5,230 nucleotides of DNA, taken from NCBI GenBank assembly GCA_023409955.1, contig JAEYQQ010000049.1:1-5230 (forward strand), in the 5' to 3' direction. The DNA comes from Bacillota bacterium (GTDB lineage: Bacteria > Bacillota > Clostridia > Christensenellales > Aristaeellaceae). The first letter of the stretch is position 1. Each line of letters opens with the position of its first letter. Made by a program: the position numbers and the translations under genes. Below, in pieces: positions 1 through 5,230 of the stretch. The notes below the pieces were generated by a model. It did not search any database and was not told where the DNA came from. It saw only the letters and a list, made by a program, of their open reading frames with translations.

Positions 1-2045
1 TCATACCACATTTTGAAGTTGGTTCCCCAAAGGTTGTTGTAGAGTGCGAAATAGATGGTATCCCATACTTGTGGTCTGGAAAAATCCAGAAGTTCGGGAA
101 GACCGATGGCCAGCAATGGTGTGTCCAGGGGCGTTGCCAGCCATGTGCCTCCGCTGGGCAACGTCAAGCGGAGGTTTTGCACGGCATGGCAGCGCTCATT
201 GCCGCCGGGAATGACATCTTTCGGGTCGATCCAGGTGTTGATCTTTTGCAGCTCGATTTTCGTACCTTGGGGAAGATGAAGCGGCAAGAAAATGGATTCT
301 GGCTTGCGGTTGGCTGGCTTGTTATGCAATGTGTAAGTGAATAGAAGCTGGCTCTCACCTGCGCAAGAGATAGCACAAGCCATTTTTTCAGGACAGCCGG
401 CTGTTTTATATAGGCTATTTGGGTAGATGCCCTGAAACTTGACTGCACCATTTTGAAGGGTCATTTTTGTATCACAGGCTGGTGCGTGAAGTGTACTTGC
501 TTTTGGCGCGTCACTATGGTCAAGGCCTGGCTTGAAATTGTCAGGCATTGCCCAGTCCCGGAAGTCATCGAGGTTTTCCAGAAATTCAGCGCCCAACTTC
601 TCGTAAGATTGCTGGCCCGTCTGTTGGTAGAGGGCCGGGCCGATGGAAAGTGCGCTGCCTTTGGAATCATCGGCAAAAAGCCGTATGTTTCCATCCGGTT
701 GATAGACCATTGTCAGATCAGATAAACGAGCTTCCACGGTATGGCTGGGCAATTGATGGGAGGCCAAGGCGGGGGTATCTAGCTGCGGGTCCTCAATCAA
801 TGCCAGTGCTTCTTCCTTAAGCGGGCTGGGCAGAAGTTCTGCTGCACTGCTTAGGTATTGACGCTGTTCCTGATGTGATGCTTCAAAAAAAGCATAAGAT
901 CTTGTGTCCCAATCGATGAAGGCAGGGCGCAGTTGGTAAAACTCTTTTTTGGCAAAGGCATAGTAGCTTTCGCAACCGGGCACGTCTCCGTATGCATCGA
1001 TAAGCAGGTTTTGCTTTCTGGCTGCATCAAAGTCTGCTCGGTTCCAGTTTTTAAAATCGGCAAGATATTTCTTTGTATCCAAGCCCCAGGTATGCTCGCA
1101 AATAAGCAGCAGTTCCTCTAAAAAGGCAGAACGGAGGTCACGGCCGTCTTGCTGGGGTGTGTTGCAATTCCTCCATATTCCTGCTTTGTCCCACATTGAG
1201 CAAAGGCGGGTCAAGGCTCTTAGTGCCGAAACCTTCTTGGGGTCGGTGCCGATGCCCTGTATCCATGTATCGCCAATCTCACCACGGACCACAGGCAGTG
1301 TATGCCGGATACGCCGAAGGCTCTTTGCATAGGCATCCAAGGTGGATGCAAAGACCTGTGCACCTGGGAATTTTGCGCAAAGAGATGCGAACTCCTCTTT
1401 CAGGTGATCAAGAGAAGGAGGGCCCATATTGTCCTGGCTGTGCATGAAGTACAGCACTTCATCATGACCCTTTACCTGTGTGATACCGCCGTAGCTGCGG
1501 CAATAGTTGACGATCACGGATTGGCCGGCTTCGTTTTCCCAGATAAAAAGATCTGGTACCTTGGGCATTCTAGCAACGCTGTTGATACCGATGTGCAGGT
1601 ACTCAACGCCGCTTTCGCATAAGGGCGCGATAATGCCGGCAGTATGGCCGGGAACATCAGACATTTTTGCGGCGATGGTTTTTCGATCAAACTGCCCGTC
1701 CAGGCGGCTGGTTATGCCTAGGCCGGCACGAAAGAGTGTTTCGTCACACAACTCTGAGTGGGTGGTAAATGGTAATGCATGATATGTAATGTAGCCTTTT
1801 TTGATGGCATCTGCAAGGGAATCACGTTTCTTTGCGTCATAGGTGCGCAATGCATAATCAATAAGGTATGAACCCACGGTCCACAAAAACATGGGTGCTT
1901 TGCCCATGTTGTTTGCATTTCTTGCACATTCAAGGGCTGCTGGTATATAGCTATTCAGGTAATGGCTGACGACAGACCTAGATAGATCAGTAAAGCCGAT
2001 ATCCAAATGGGTTTTAAATACCACATGTACCTTTTTTATATTCAT
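1..2045 (-). CDS. DUF5054 / GH38-like putative glycoside hydrolase (C-terminal end cut by window edge)
   Basis: Translating from the ATG at 2045-2043 gives 681 codons with no stop down to base 3, so the gene continues past the left edge. The start is fixed by AGGAGG six bases upstream. There is no signal peptide or membrane segment, so the product is probably cytoplasmic. The N-terminus (KTHLDIGFTD, residues 11-20) and the segments SDVPGHT (129-135), GEIGDTWIQGIGTDPKK (255-271) and EHTWG (317-321) fit my memory of the uncharacterised DUF5054 family. They also resemble the GH38 alpha-mannosidase layout: H13 and D15 match the HxD zinc ligands, D130 followed by VPGH matches the nucleophile loop (D-PFGH), E256/D259 lie in the acid/base region, and H318 could be the last zinc ligand. 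From about residue 430 the sequence looks like the beta-rich C-terminal part. The last residues seen (NNLWGTNFKMWY) look close to the family's C-terminus, so probably little is missing. Family assignment is fairly sure; the alpha-mannosidase-like reaction and substrate are inference. Confidence 0.87.
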   Translation of the reverse strand, partial: MNIKKVHVVFKTHLDIGFTDLSRSVVSHYLNSYIPAALECARNANNMGKAPMFLWTVGSYLIDYALRTYDAKKRDSLADAIKKGYITYHALPFTTHSELCDETLFRAGLGITSRLDGQFDRKTIAAKMSDVPGHTAGIIAPLCESGVEYLHIGINSVARMPKVPDLFIWENEAGQSVIVNYCRSYGGITQVKGHDEVLYFMHSQDNMGPPSLDHLKEEFASLCAKFPGAQVFASTLDAYAKSLRRIRHTLPVVRGEIGDTWIQGIGTDPKKVSALRALTRLCSMWDKAGIWRNCNTPQQDGRDLRSAFLEELLLICEHTWGLDTKKYLADFKNWNRADFDAARKQNLLIDAYGDVPGCESYYAFAKKEFYQLRPAFIDWDTRSYAFFEASHQEQRQYLSSAAELLPSPLKEEALALIEDPQLDTPALASHQLPSHTVEARLSDLTMVYQPDGNIRLFADDSKGSALSIGPALYQQTGQQSYEKLGAEFLENLDDFRDWAMPDNFKPGLDHSDAPKASTLHAPACDTKMTLQNGAVKFQGIYPNSLYKTAGCPEKMACAISCAGESQLLFTYTLHNKPANRKPESIFLPLHLPQGTKIELQKINTWIDPKDVIPGGNERCHAVQNLRLTLPSGGTWLATPLDTPLLAIGLPELLDFSRPQVWDTIYFALYNNLWGTNFKMWY

Positions 2046-2051
2046 ATCGAT

Positions 2052-2057
2052 CCTCCT
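2052..2057 (-). promoter_or_regulatory. Ribosome binding site of the GH38-like gene
   Basis: The minus strand reads AGGAGG, then six bases (ATCGAT), then ATG. This full Shine-Dalgarno match decides the start at 2045 of the long minus-strand frame. Confidence 0.9.
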
Positions 2058-2102
2058 GATAGAAAACTGATAGAGTATGCAAAATTTAGGCAAGTGTGCC
2101 AA

Positions 2103-2132
2103 AGTATAGCACGCTTTATGAGAGTGTGTAAA
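2103..2132 (-). promoter_or_regulatory. Sigma-A-type promoter for the GH38-like gene
   Basis: On the minus strand TTTACA (2132-2127) is followed after 18 bases by TATACT (2108-2103), which is preceded by TGC, an extended -10. Each hexamer differs from consensus at one position. Transcription would start near 2096, giving a leader of about 50 nt. The -10 is flanked by an imperfect inverted repeat (GTGTGC/GCACGC on the plus strand), and a GGCA-AGTG-TGCC dyad (2089-2100) lies at the expected start point. The upstream end of the -35 touches the dyad at 2132-2146. Confidence 0.72.
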
Positions 2133-2162
2133 TACCATTATGGTATCGTTTCATGCAGAAAC
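2132..2162. promoter_or_regulatory. Two adjacent 15-bp dyads between the divergent promoters; candidate shared operator
   Basis: Two symmetric sequences lie one base apart. ATACCAT-T-ATGGTAT (2132-2146) is a perfect 7+7 dyad. GTTTC-ATGCA-GAAAC (2148-2162) has perfect 5-bp arms. Their centres are 16 bp apart. They fill most of the gap between the minus-strand -35 (2127-2132) and the plus-strand -35 (2180-2185). A regulator bound here could control both transcription units. The joint between them (TATCGTTTCA) has a CG centre somewhat like LacI-family sites, but the match to the CcpA cre consensus is poor. The symmetry is seen directly; the operator role is inferred from position. Confidence 0.55.
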
Positions 2163-2179
2163 AGGACTTATTGCGTACA

Positions 2180-2207
2180 TTGACACAAAGCATTCTTGTA
2201 ATAGAAT
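2180..2207 (+). promoter_or_regulatory. Sigma-A-type promoter directed at the transporter operon
   Basis: TTGACA (2180-2185) is a perfect -35. After 16 bases comes TAGAAT (2202-2207), one mismatch from the consensus -10. Transcription would start near 2214, leaving about 310 nt of leader before the solute-binding protein gene. No open frame with a ribosome binding site and no obvious terminator lies in that leader, so this is a credible main promoter for the operon. It is back to back with the minus-strand promoter. Confidence 0.62.
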
Positions 2208-2338
2208 TCTTTGATGAAAAGGACAACTGCCTGACCAGGTTGTGTGCTGCATTTGGCTAGTTTGGTGGTTTACGTTGGTACAAAAGTATATACACCCGGT
2301 GCAATTGCGCATGGGCAAGAATATAGATAACTGTTATA

Positions 2339-2380
2339 TTATGTGCAGAAAGAACACTATTGCAGTTGTTTTATGTGCAG
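2339..2380. repeat. 10-bp direct repeat TTATGTGCAG, two copies
   Basis: TTATGTGCAG occurs at 2339-2348 and again at 2371-2380, 32 bp apart start to start, about three helical turns. A third TGCAG lies between them at 2361. The last eight bases of the wider motif, TGCAGAAA (2344-2351), also occur in the dyad region (2154-2161). Two same-facing sites on one DNA face, 70-110 bp before the -10 candidate at 2451, would suit an activator, but a chance match in AT-rich DNA cannot be excluded. Confidence 0.3.
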
Positions 2381-2436
2381 TATAGATTGTTAAAATGGTT
2401 ACTATTGAATGTAATGCTTAGCTGGTGATGGTAAAC

Positions 2437-2479
2437 CGGACAGCGGCTGGTATAATAATATATATCATAGGCCTGTCCG
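2437..2479. repeat. 7-bp inverted repeat enclosing the proximal -10 candidate
   Basis: CGGACAG (2437-2443) and CTGTCCG (2473-2479) are perfect reverse complements separated by 29 bases. The TATAAT at 2451-2456 lies between the arms. On DNA this could be a split operator. In a transcript from the distal promoter it could be a large-loop stem 46 bases before the start codon. Either role is inferred. Confidence 0.35.
2448..2456 (+). promoter_or_regulatory. Second candidate promoter (extended -10) proximal to the transporter operon
   Basis: TGG-TATAAT is a perfect -10 with the TGn extension. The -35 region is poor: the best nearby hexamer, TGATGG (2426-2431), sits at 19 bases. Transcription would begin near 2463 and give a leader of about 60 nt. 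AT-rich sequence just downstream makes a chance TATAAT possible, so this is weaker than the promoter at 2180. Confidence 0.42.
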
Positions 2480-2513
2480 TATATAAATGGTTGTCTAAAA
2501 TATATAGAAGCAT

Positions 2514-2519
2514 AGGAGG
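2514..2519 (+). promoter_or_regulatory. Ribosome binding site of the solute-binding protein gene
   Basis: AGGAGG is followed by six bases (AGAACC) and ATG. This consensus site fixes the start at 2526, and the signal peptide begins immediately after it. Confidence 0.92.
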
Positions 2520-2525
2520 AGAACC

Positions 2526-4544
2526 ATGAAGAAGCGCGTATCATTGTTGCTTGTCGTTATCATGTTGTTAACGGCACTGGCTGCTATCCCCGCTTCGGCC
2601 AGCCCTGACACTGCCCAGAAGGAATCCCCGATCCTAGCGGAGCAAGTTGCCGCTGGTACATTACCCCCTGTGGCAGAGCGCCTGCCTGTAGAATCCGACA
2701 TTATGGTGGAGCCGGATATCATGTCCCTTGGCGTGTATGGCGGCAGCATCACCATGCATGCAAACGACAACGGCCGCTGGGGTGCCTGGGGTTACATCAG
2801 CGAGCAGAGCATGTTCCGTTTCAAAAAAGACGGCTCCGGCGAAGTGGAGGCCAATGTCTGCAAAGAGTTTTATCCCAATGAGGATTCTACGGTATGGACC
2901 ATCAAGCTGCGTGAAGGAATGAAATGGTCCGATGGCCATCCCTTTACCGCGGACGATGTGATTTTCTATTATGATCATATGTCTACACCCGCCCTGAATG
3001 AAGACCGCACCGCCAAGGGGTCTGATGATGCGGGCTTCTACAGCGCTTACACCTCCAAGCCCTATAACTGCTATCAGGCAACAAAAGATGGCAAAAAGTA
3101 CTGGGCTGTGTTCACCAAGGTCAACGATTATGAATTTACTGTCACTTTTGCTGCACCCAAGCCTTCCTTTGCACAGGATGTGGCTGTGGACAATAAGTGG
3201 ATGTTCCTGCCCAAGCACTTCTTTGTAAATTATGTAGCCCGCAAAGACGGTGTTGCCGATGATGTCAGCTTCCCCTTCCTGACGGAAGAGCAAGCCCTGG
3301 CCAACGCAAACCGTGACTTTGGCAAGCAGTGGGAGTCTTATTCCACCATGAGCAAAGCCATTGGTTACTATCACTGGGATTATGCCGCTGTACCCCAGCT
3401 TCGCAGCTTCATTGCTGTGAAGGATAACTGGAATGTAGTTGGCGAGACCTATGAATTGGTCCGCAACCCCTACTTCTGGAAGACCGACAAAGAAGGTCGT
3501 CAGCTTCCCTACCTGGACAGCGTGAAGTTCAAAATTATCAATGAACAGGATCAAATTACCCTGGCTGCCAGCGCCGGCGAGTTTGATATCATTGATCCCC
3601 AGGACTTCTCTGTGGTAGCTACAGCATTGAAAGATACCCATACCATGACTCCATGGGTAACTGCTGCATGGAGCACTGATGAAAACATCCAGTTGAACCA
3701 GACCACAAAAGATCTTGACAAGCGTGCTTTGTTCCAGGATAAGCGCTTCCGTCAGGCTCTGAGCATCTGCGTGGACCGCAACCTCTTGAATGAAACACTG
3801 CGCAACGGCATGTCCAAGCCATGGCAGGCATCCGTAGGCGAGGGTCTCCCTGGATATGATGAAGAGTGGTCTACCAAATGGACAGAATACGATGTGGATG
3901 CTGCCAATGCTCTAATGGATGAAATTACAGAGCCCTGGGATAAGGCGGAAGGCACCTACCGTAAGATGAAGGGTATTGATAAGGAAGTTGAAATCATCCT
4001 TACCATCAAAGATCCTTCCTTGTCCGGCGATTTCGTTTCCCTGCTTAAGACAGCTTATAAGGCCATCGGCGTCAAGCTCAGCGACAAGGTGGATGCCGAT
4101 GCCCGTACCACCATGCTTTCCAACGATGTGGAAGCTTCCATAGAAACCACCAGCGTATCCACTCCTGCTCTTCGACCTGACTCCATTGTACCTATGCGGA
4201 ACGTTGCCTTCTGGCACTCTGCTTACGGTAAATGGTATGAAGACGGCAAGAGCGAAGCCAATGGCGGCATTGCCCCCACCGGCGATGTGCTCAAGCTTGT
4301 GGAAGCCTATGACCGTATGAAGGCTGCAGCCGGCCCGGACCGCGATGCGGTTGTTGCCGAGTGTGTGCAAGAGATTTATGACCTGCATAAGGAAAACGTC
4401 TGGCTCATCGGCTACCTGGCACCCCTGCCTTCCCGTAACCTGGTCAGCAACAAACTGCACAACCTGCCATCTTGGCTGATGACCGTAGATGAGTTCCGGT
4501 TCTTGAACCTCAGCCGTCCGGAACAATGGTGGATTGATCAATAA
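2526..4544 (+). CDS. Family 5 extracellular solute-binding protein of an ABC importer
   Basis: This 672-residue protein should capture the substrate outside the membrane and deliver it to the permease encoded next. Residues 1-25 form a signal peptide: a KKR start, a hydrophobic core (5-20) and an ASA cleavage site before S26. No cysteine follows, so it is not a lipoprotein. A linker with AGTLPPVAERLP (43-54) leads to YGG (71-73), a preface I associate with the large carbohydrate-type members of the family. The SBP_bac_5 signature is clear: WTIKLREGMKWSDG (124-137) followed by PFTADDV (139-145), then YELVRNPYFWK (309-319) and LPYLD (327-331). The length exceeds the usual 500-600 residues, which again suits the oligosaccharide-type subgroup. 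The gene is first in its operon, 114 bases before the permease, and divergent from a GH38-like enzyme. Family assignment is very sure; a sugar ligand instead of a peptide is inferred from context and subgroup. Confidence 0.95.
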   Translation: MKKRVSLLLVVIMLLTALAAIPASASPDTAQKESPILAEQVAAGTLPPVAERLPVESDIMVEPDIMSLGVYGGSITMHANDNGRWGAWGYISEQSMFRFKKDGSGEVEANVCKEFYPNEDSTVWTIKLREGMKWSDGHPFTADDVIFYYDHMSTPALNEDRTAKGSDDAGFYSAYTSKPYNCYQATKDGKKYWAVFTKVNDYEFTVTFAAPKPSFAQDVAVDNKWMFLPKHFFVNYVARKDGVADDVSFPFLTEEQALANANRDFGKQWESYSTMSKAIGYYHWDYAAVPQLRSFIAVKDNWNVVGETYELVRNPYFWKTDKEGRQLPYLDSVKFKIINEQDQITLAASAGEFDIIDPQDFSVVATALKDTHTMTPWVTAAWSTDENIQLNQTTKDLDKRALFQDKRFRQALSICVDRNLLNETLRNGMSKPWQASVGEGLPGYDEEWSTKWTEYDVDAANALMDEITEPWDKAEGTYRKMKGIDKEVEIILTIKDPSLSGDFVSLLKTAYKAIGVKLSDKVDADARTTMLSNDVEASIETTSVSTPALRPDSIVPMRNVAFWHSAYGKWYEDGKSEANGGIAPTGDVLKLVEAYDRMKAAAGPDRDAVVAECVQEIYDLHKENVWLIGYLAPLPSRNLVSNKLHNLPSWLMTVDEFRFLNLSRPEQWWIDQ

Positions 4545-4560
4545 GCGAGCAAGCCTCAGG

Positions 4561-4584
4561 CAAGGCACGTAACGCTTAGCCTTG
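4561..4584 (+). repeat. Short inverted repeat after the solute-binding protein gene
   Basis: CAAGGC (4561-4566) can pair with GCCTTG (4579-4584) around a 12-base loop. It lies between the stop codon and the stronger hairpin at 4594. Alone it is weak, but it could lengthen the structured 3' end of the upstream message. Confidence 0.35.
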
Positions 4585-4593
4585 TATGAAAGC

Positions 4594-4628
4594 CACGAAC
4601 CATGCGGCGCAAGGCCGCATGGTTCGTG
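4594..4628 (+). terminator. 15-bp perfect hairpin between binding protein and permease (leaky terminator or mRNA-stabilising element)
   Basis: CACGAACCATGCGGC (4594-4608) and its exact reverse complement (4614-4628) are separated by the loop GCAAG. The stem is GC-rich at the loop end. Only a broken T run follows (TTCTGCTT), so it is not a classical strong terminator. It starts 50 bases after the stop codon and ends 30 bases before the permease start. In transporter operons such hairpins commonly leave more message for the binding protein than for the membrane parts, by partial termination or by blocking 3' decay. That function is inferred; the stem is certain. Confidence 0.7.
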
Positions 4629-4644
4629 TTCTGCTTGTGGGACA

Positions 4645-4652
4645 GAGAGGGG
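4645..4652 (+). promoter_or_regulatory. Ribosome binding site of the permease gene
   Basis: GAGAGGGG ends six bases before the ATG at 4659. It is purine-rich and well placed, though less consensus-like than the AGGAGG sites of the other two genes, which would fit lower expression of the permease than of the binding protein. Confidence 0.72.
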
Positions 4653-4658
4653 CAGTTT

Positions 4659-5230
4659 ATGGATAAGGGAAAATATATTATCAAGCGCTTAGGTTTGGCA
4701 GCTATCACACTTTTATTGATCACCTTTGTGGTGTTCTTTGTGATTCAGCTGCCACCAGGTGATTATGTGGATACCCTGGTTTCCAAAATGATATCTGAAG
4801 GGGAGCGTGTCACCGAGCAGGAGATACAGGCCTTAAAGACCATGTATGGTGTCAATCAGCCGTTCCTGATCCAGTATTTTAATTGGCTGGGCGGTATTCT
4901 GACAGGCCACTGGGGCACCTCGTTTTATTTTAATCAGGACATTTTGGTAAAGATCAATGAAACACTGGGGATCACGCTTACTTTGTCCATTTGCACCATG
5001 GTCTTTACATATATTCTGTCTATTCCTATTGCAATTTACTCTGCCAAGCACCAATACAAAATCGGTGATTATCTATTTACATTCATTGGTTTTATTGGCA
5101 TGGCCATACCCAACTTTTTATTTGCCATCCTTCTCATGTACGGTTCTTTTAAACTGTTCGGAGATCCGTTGATGGGCCTGCCCAATTATGGAATCACTTC
5201 CTTTGCCACCTTCCTGGAATGGACCAAGCG
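4659..5230 (+). CDS. ABC transporter permease, DppB/OppB family (C-terminal part beyond window)
   Basis: The frame from the ATG at 4659 stays open for 190 full codons and leaves the window, against a usual family length of about 310-340 residues. The product is one of two integral membrane subunits that form the importer's channel. Residues 1-10 are basic (KRL), followed by transmembrane segment 1 (about 11-31) and the motif LPPGDYVDTL, matching the LPPGD that follows the first helix in DppB-type permeases. An extracytoplasmic stretch with YGVNQPFLIQYFNWLGGILTG and WGTSF comes next, then segment 2 (105-128) and segment 3 (138-163, containing GMAIPNF). The conserved cytoplasmic loop that contacts the ATPase would lie beyond the edge. 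A second permease (DppC-type) and ATPase genes are expected downstream. The family is very sure; the peptide-family name does not settle the substrate. Confidence 0.93.
   Translation, partial: MDKGKYIIKRLGLAAITLLLITFVVFFVIQLPPGDYVDTLVSKMISEGERVTEQEIQALKTMYGVNQPFLIQYFNWLGGILTGHWGTSFYFNQDILVKINETLGITLTLSICTMVFTYILSIPIAIYSAKHQYKIGDYLFTFIGFIGMAIPNFLFAILLMYGSFKLFGDPLMGLPNYGITSFATFLEWTK

Larger units (their letters stand above)
2208..2513 (+). other. Long non-coding spacer / presumptive 5' leader of the transporter operon
   Basis: This AT-rich stretch of about 300 bases holds no supportable gene. Its start can form a short bulged hairpin (ACAA/TTGT with CCT/AGG, 2223-2243). GCAATTGC (2301-2308) is a perfect 8-bp palindrome. 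A TTATGTGCAG direct repeat and an inverted repeat around a second promoter candidate are listed separately. I recognised no known riboswitch class and saw no stem followed by a T tract. Confidence 0.5.

Noticed and set aside
164..1782. Several 60-106 codon open frames on both strands in the left part
   Set aside because: They overlap the single 681-codon minus-strand frame, which carries coherent family motifs from end to end. Their own translations look random.
2141..2155. Possible CcpA cre site around the CG in the dyad region
   Set aside because: It has at least two mismatches at conserved cre positions, and the opposite strand fits no better. A local regulator site is more likely.
2281..2292. 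TATATA as an additional plus-strand -10
   Set aside because: No -35 hexamer lies at an acceptable distance; the candidates give spacers of 12 or 19 bases.
2311..2385. 24-codon small open frame in the leader (starts MGKNIDNCY)
   Set aside because: There is no ribosome binding site upstream, and the composition looks like translated spacer.
2661..3641. 326-codon open frame on the minus strand inside the binding-protein gene
   Set aside because: It lies wholly antisense to a gene with a consensus ribosome binding site, a signal peptide and clear family motifs. I saw no domain in its translation, and its length is explained by the codon bias of the sense gene.
3912..4568. 218-codon open frame on the minus strand over the end of the binding-protein gene
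   Set aside because: It is antisense to conserved coding sequence and shows no recognisable family, so I take it as a shadow frame.

Overview
The window looks like bacterial chromosome, most likely from a Gram-positive Clostridia-type organism. The evidence is consensus AGGAGG ribosome binding sites about 6 nt from each start, sigma-A-type promoters, AT-rich spacers next to coding DNA of roughly even GC, and the gene families present. No rRNA, tRNA, CRISPR array, insertion sequence or phage gene was seen.

There are three genes in a divergent layout. From the left edge to 2045, on the minus strand, one uninterrupted frame of 681 codons runs off the window. It reads as a DUF5054-type protein, related to the GH38 alpha-mannosidase fold, with no signal peptide. 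It is easy to miss because its stop codon lies outside the window. On the plus strand, 2526-4544 encodes a large (672 aa) family 5 extracellular solute-binding protein. From 4659 to the right edge is the N-terminal 190 codons of a DppB/OppB-type ABC permease. The binding protein and permease form the start of a transporter operon, with a perfect 15-bp hairpin between them.

The 480-bp spacer between the divergent genes holds the control region. It has a good minus-strand promoter (TTTACA, 18 nt, TGC-TATACT) and a good plus-strand promoter (TTGACA, 16 nt, TAGAAT), back to back. Between them lie two adjacent 15-bp dyads, a natural place for a shared operator. The plus promoter sits about 310 nt before the binding-protein gene, which leaves a long leader. 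A second, extended -10 promoter candidate lies close to the gene, inside a 7-bp inverted repeat.

Working model (inference): the transporter imports an oligosaccharide or glycoconjugate although its components belong to the 'peptide' ABC family. The cytoplasmic GH38-like enzyme then breaks it down, and both transcription units answer to one regulator binding between the promoters. The substrate cannot be read from the sequence.
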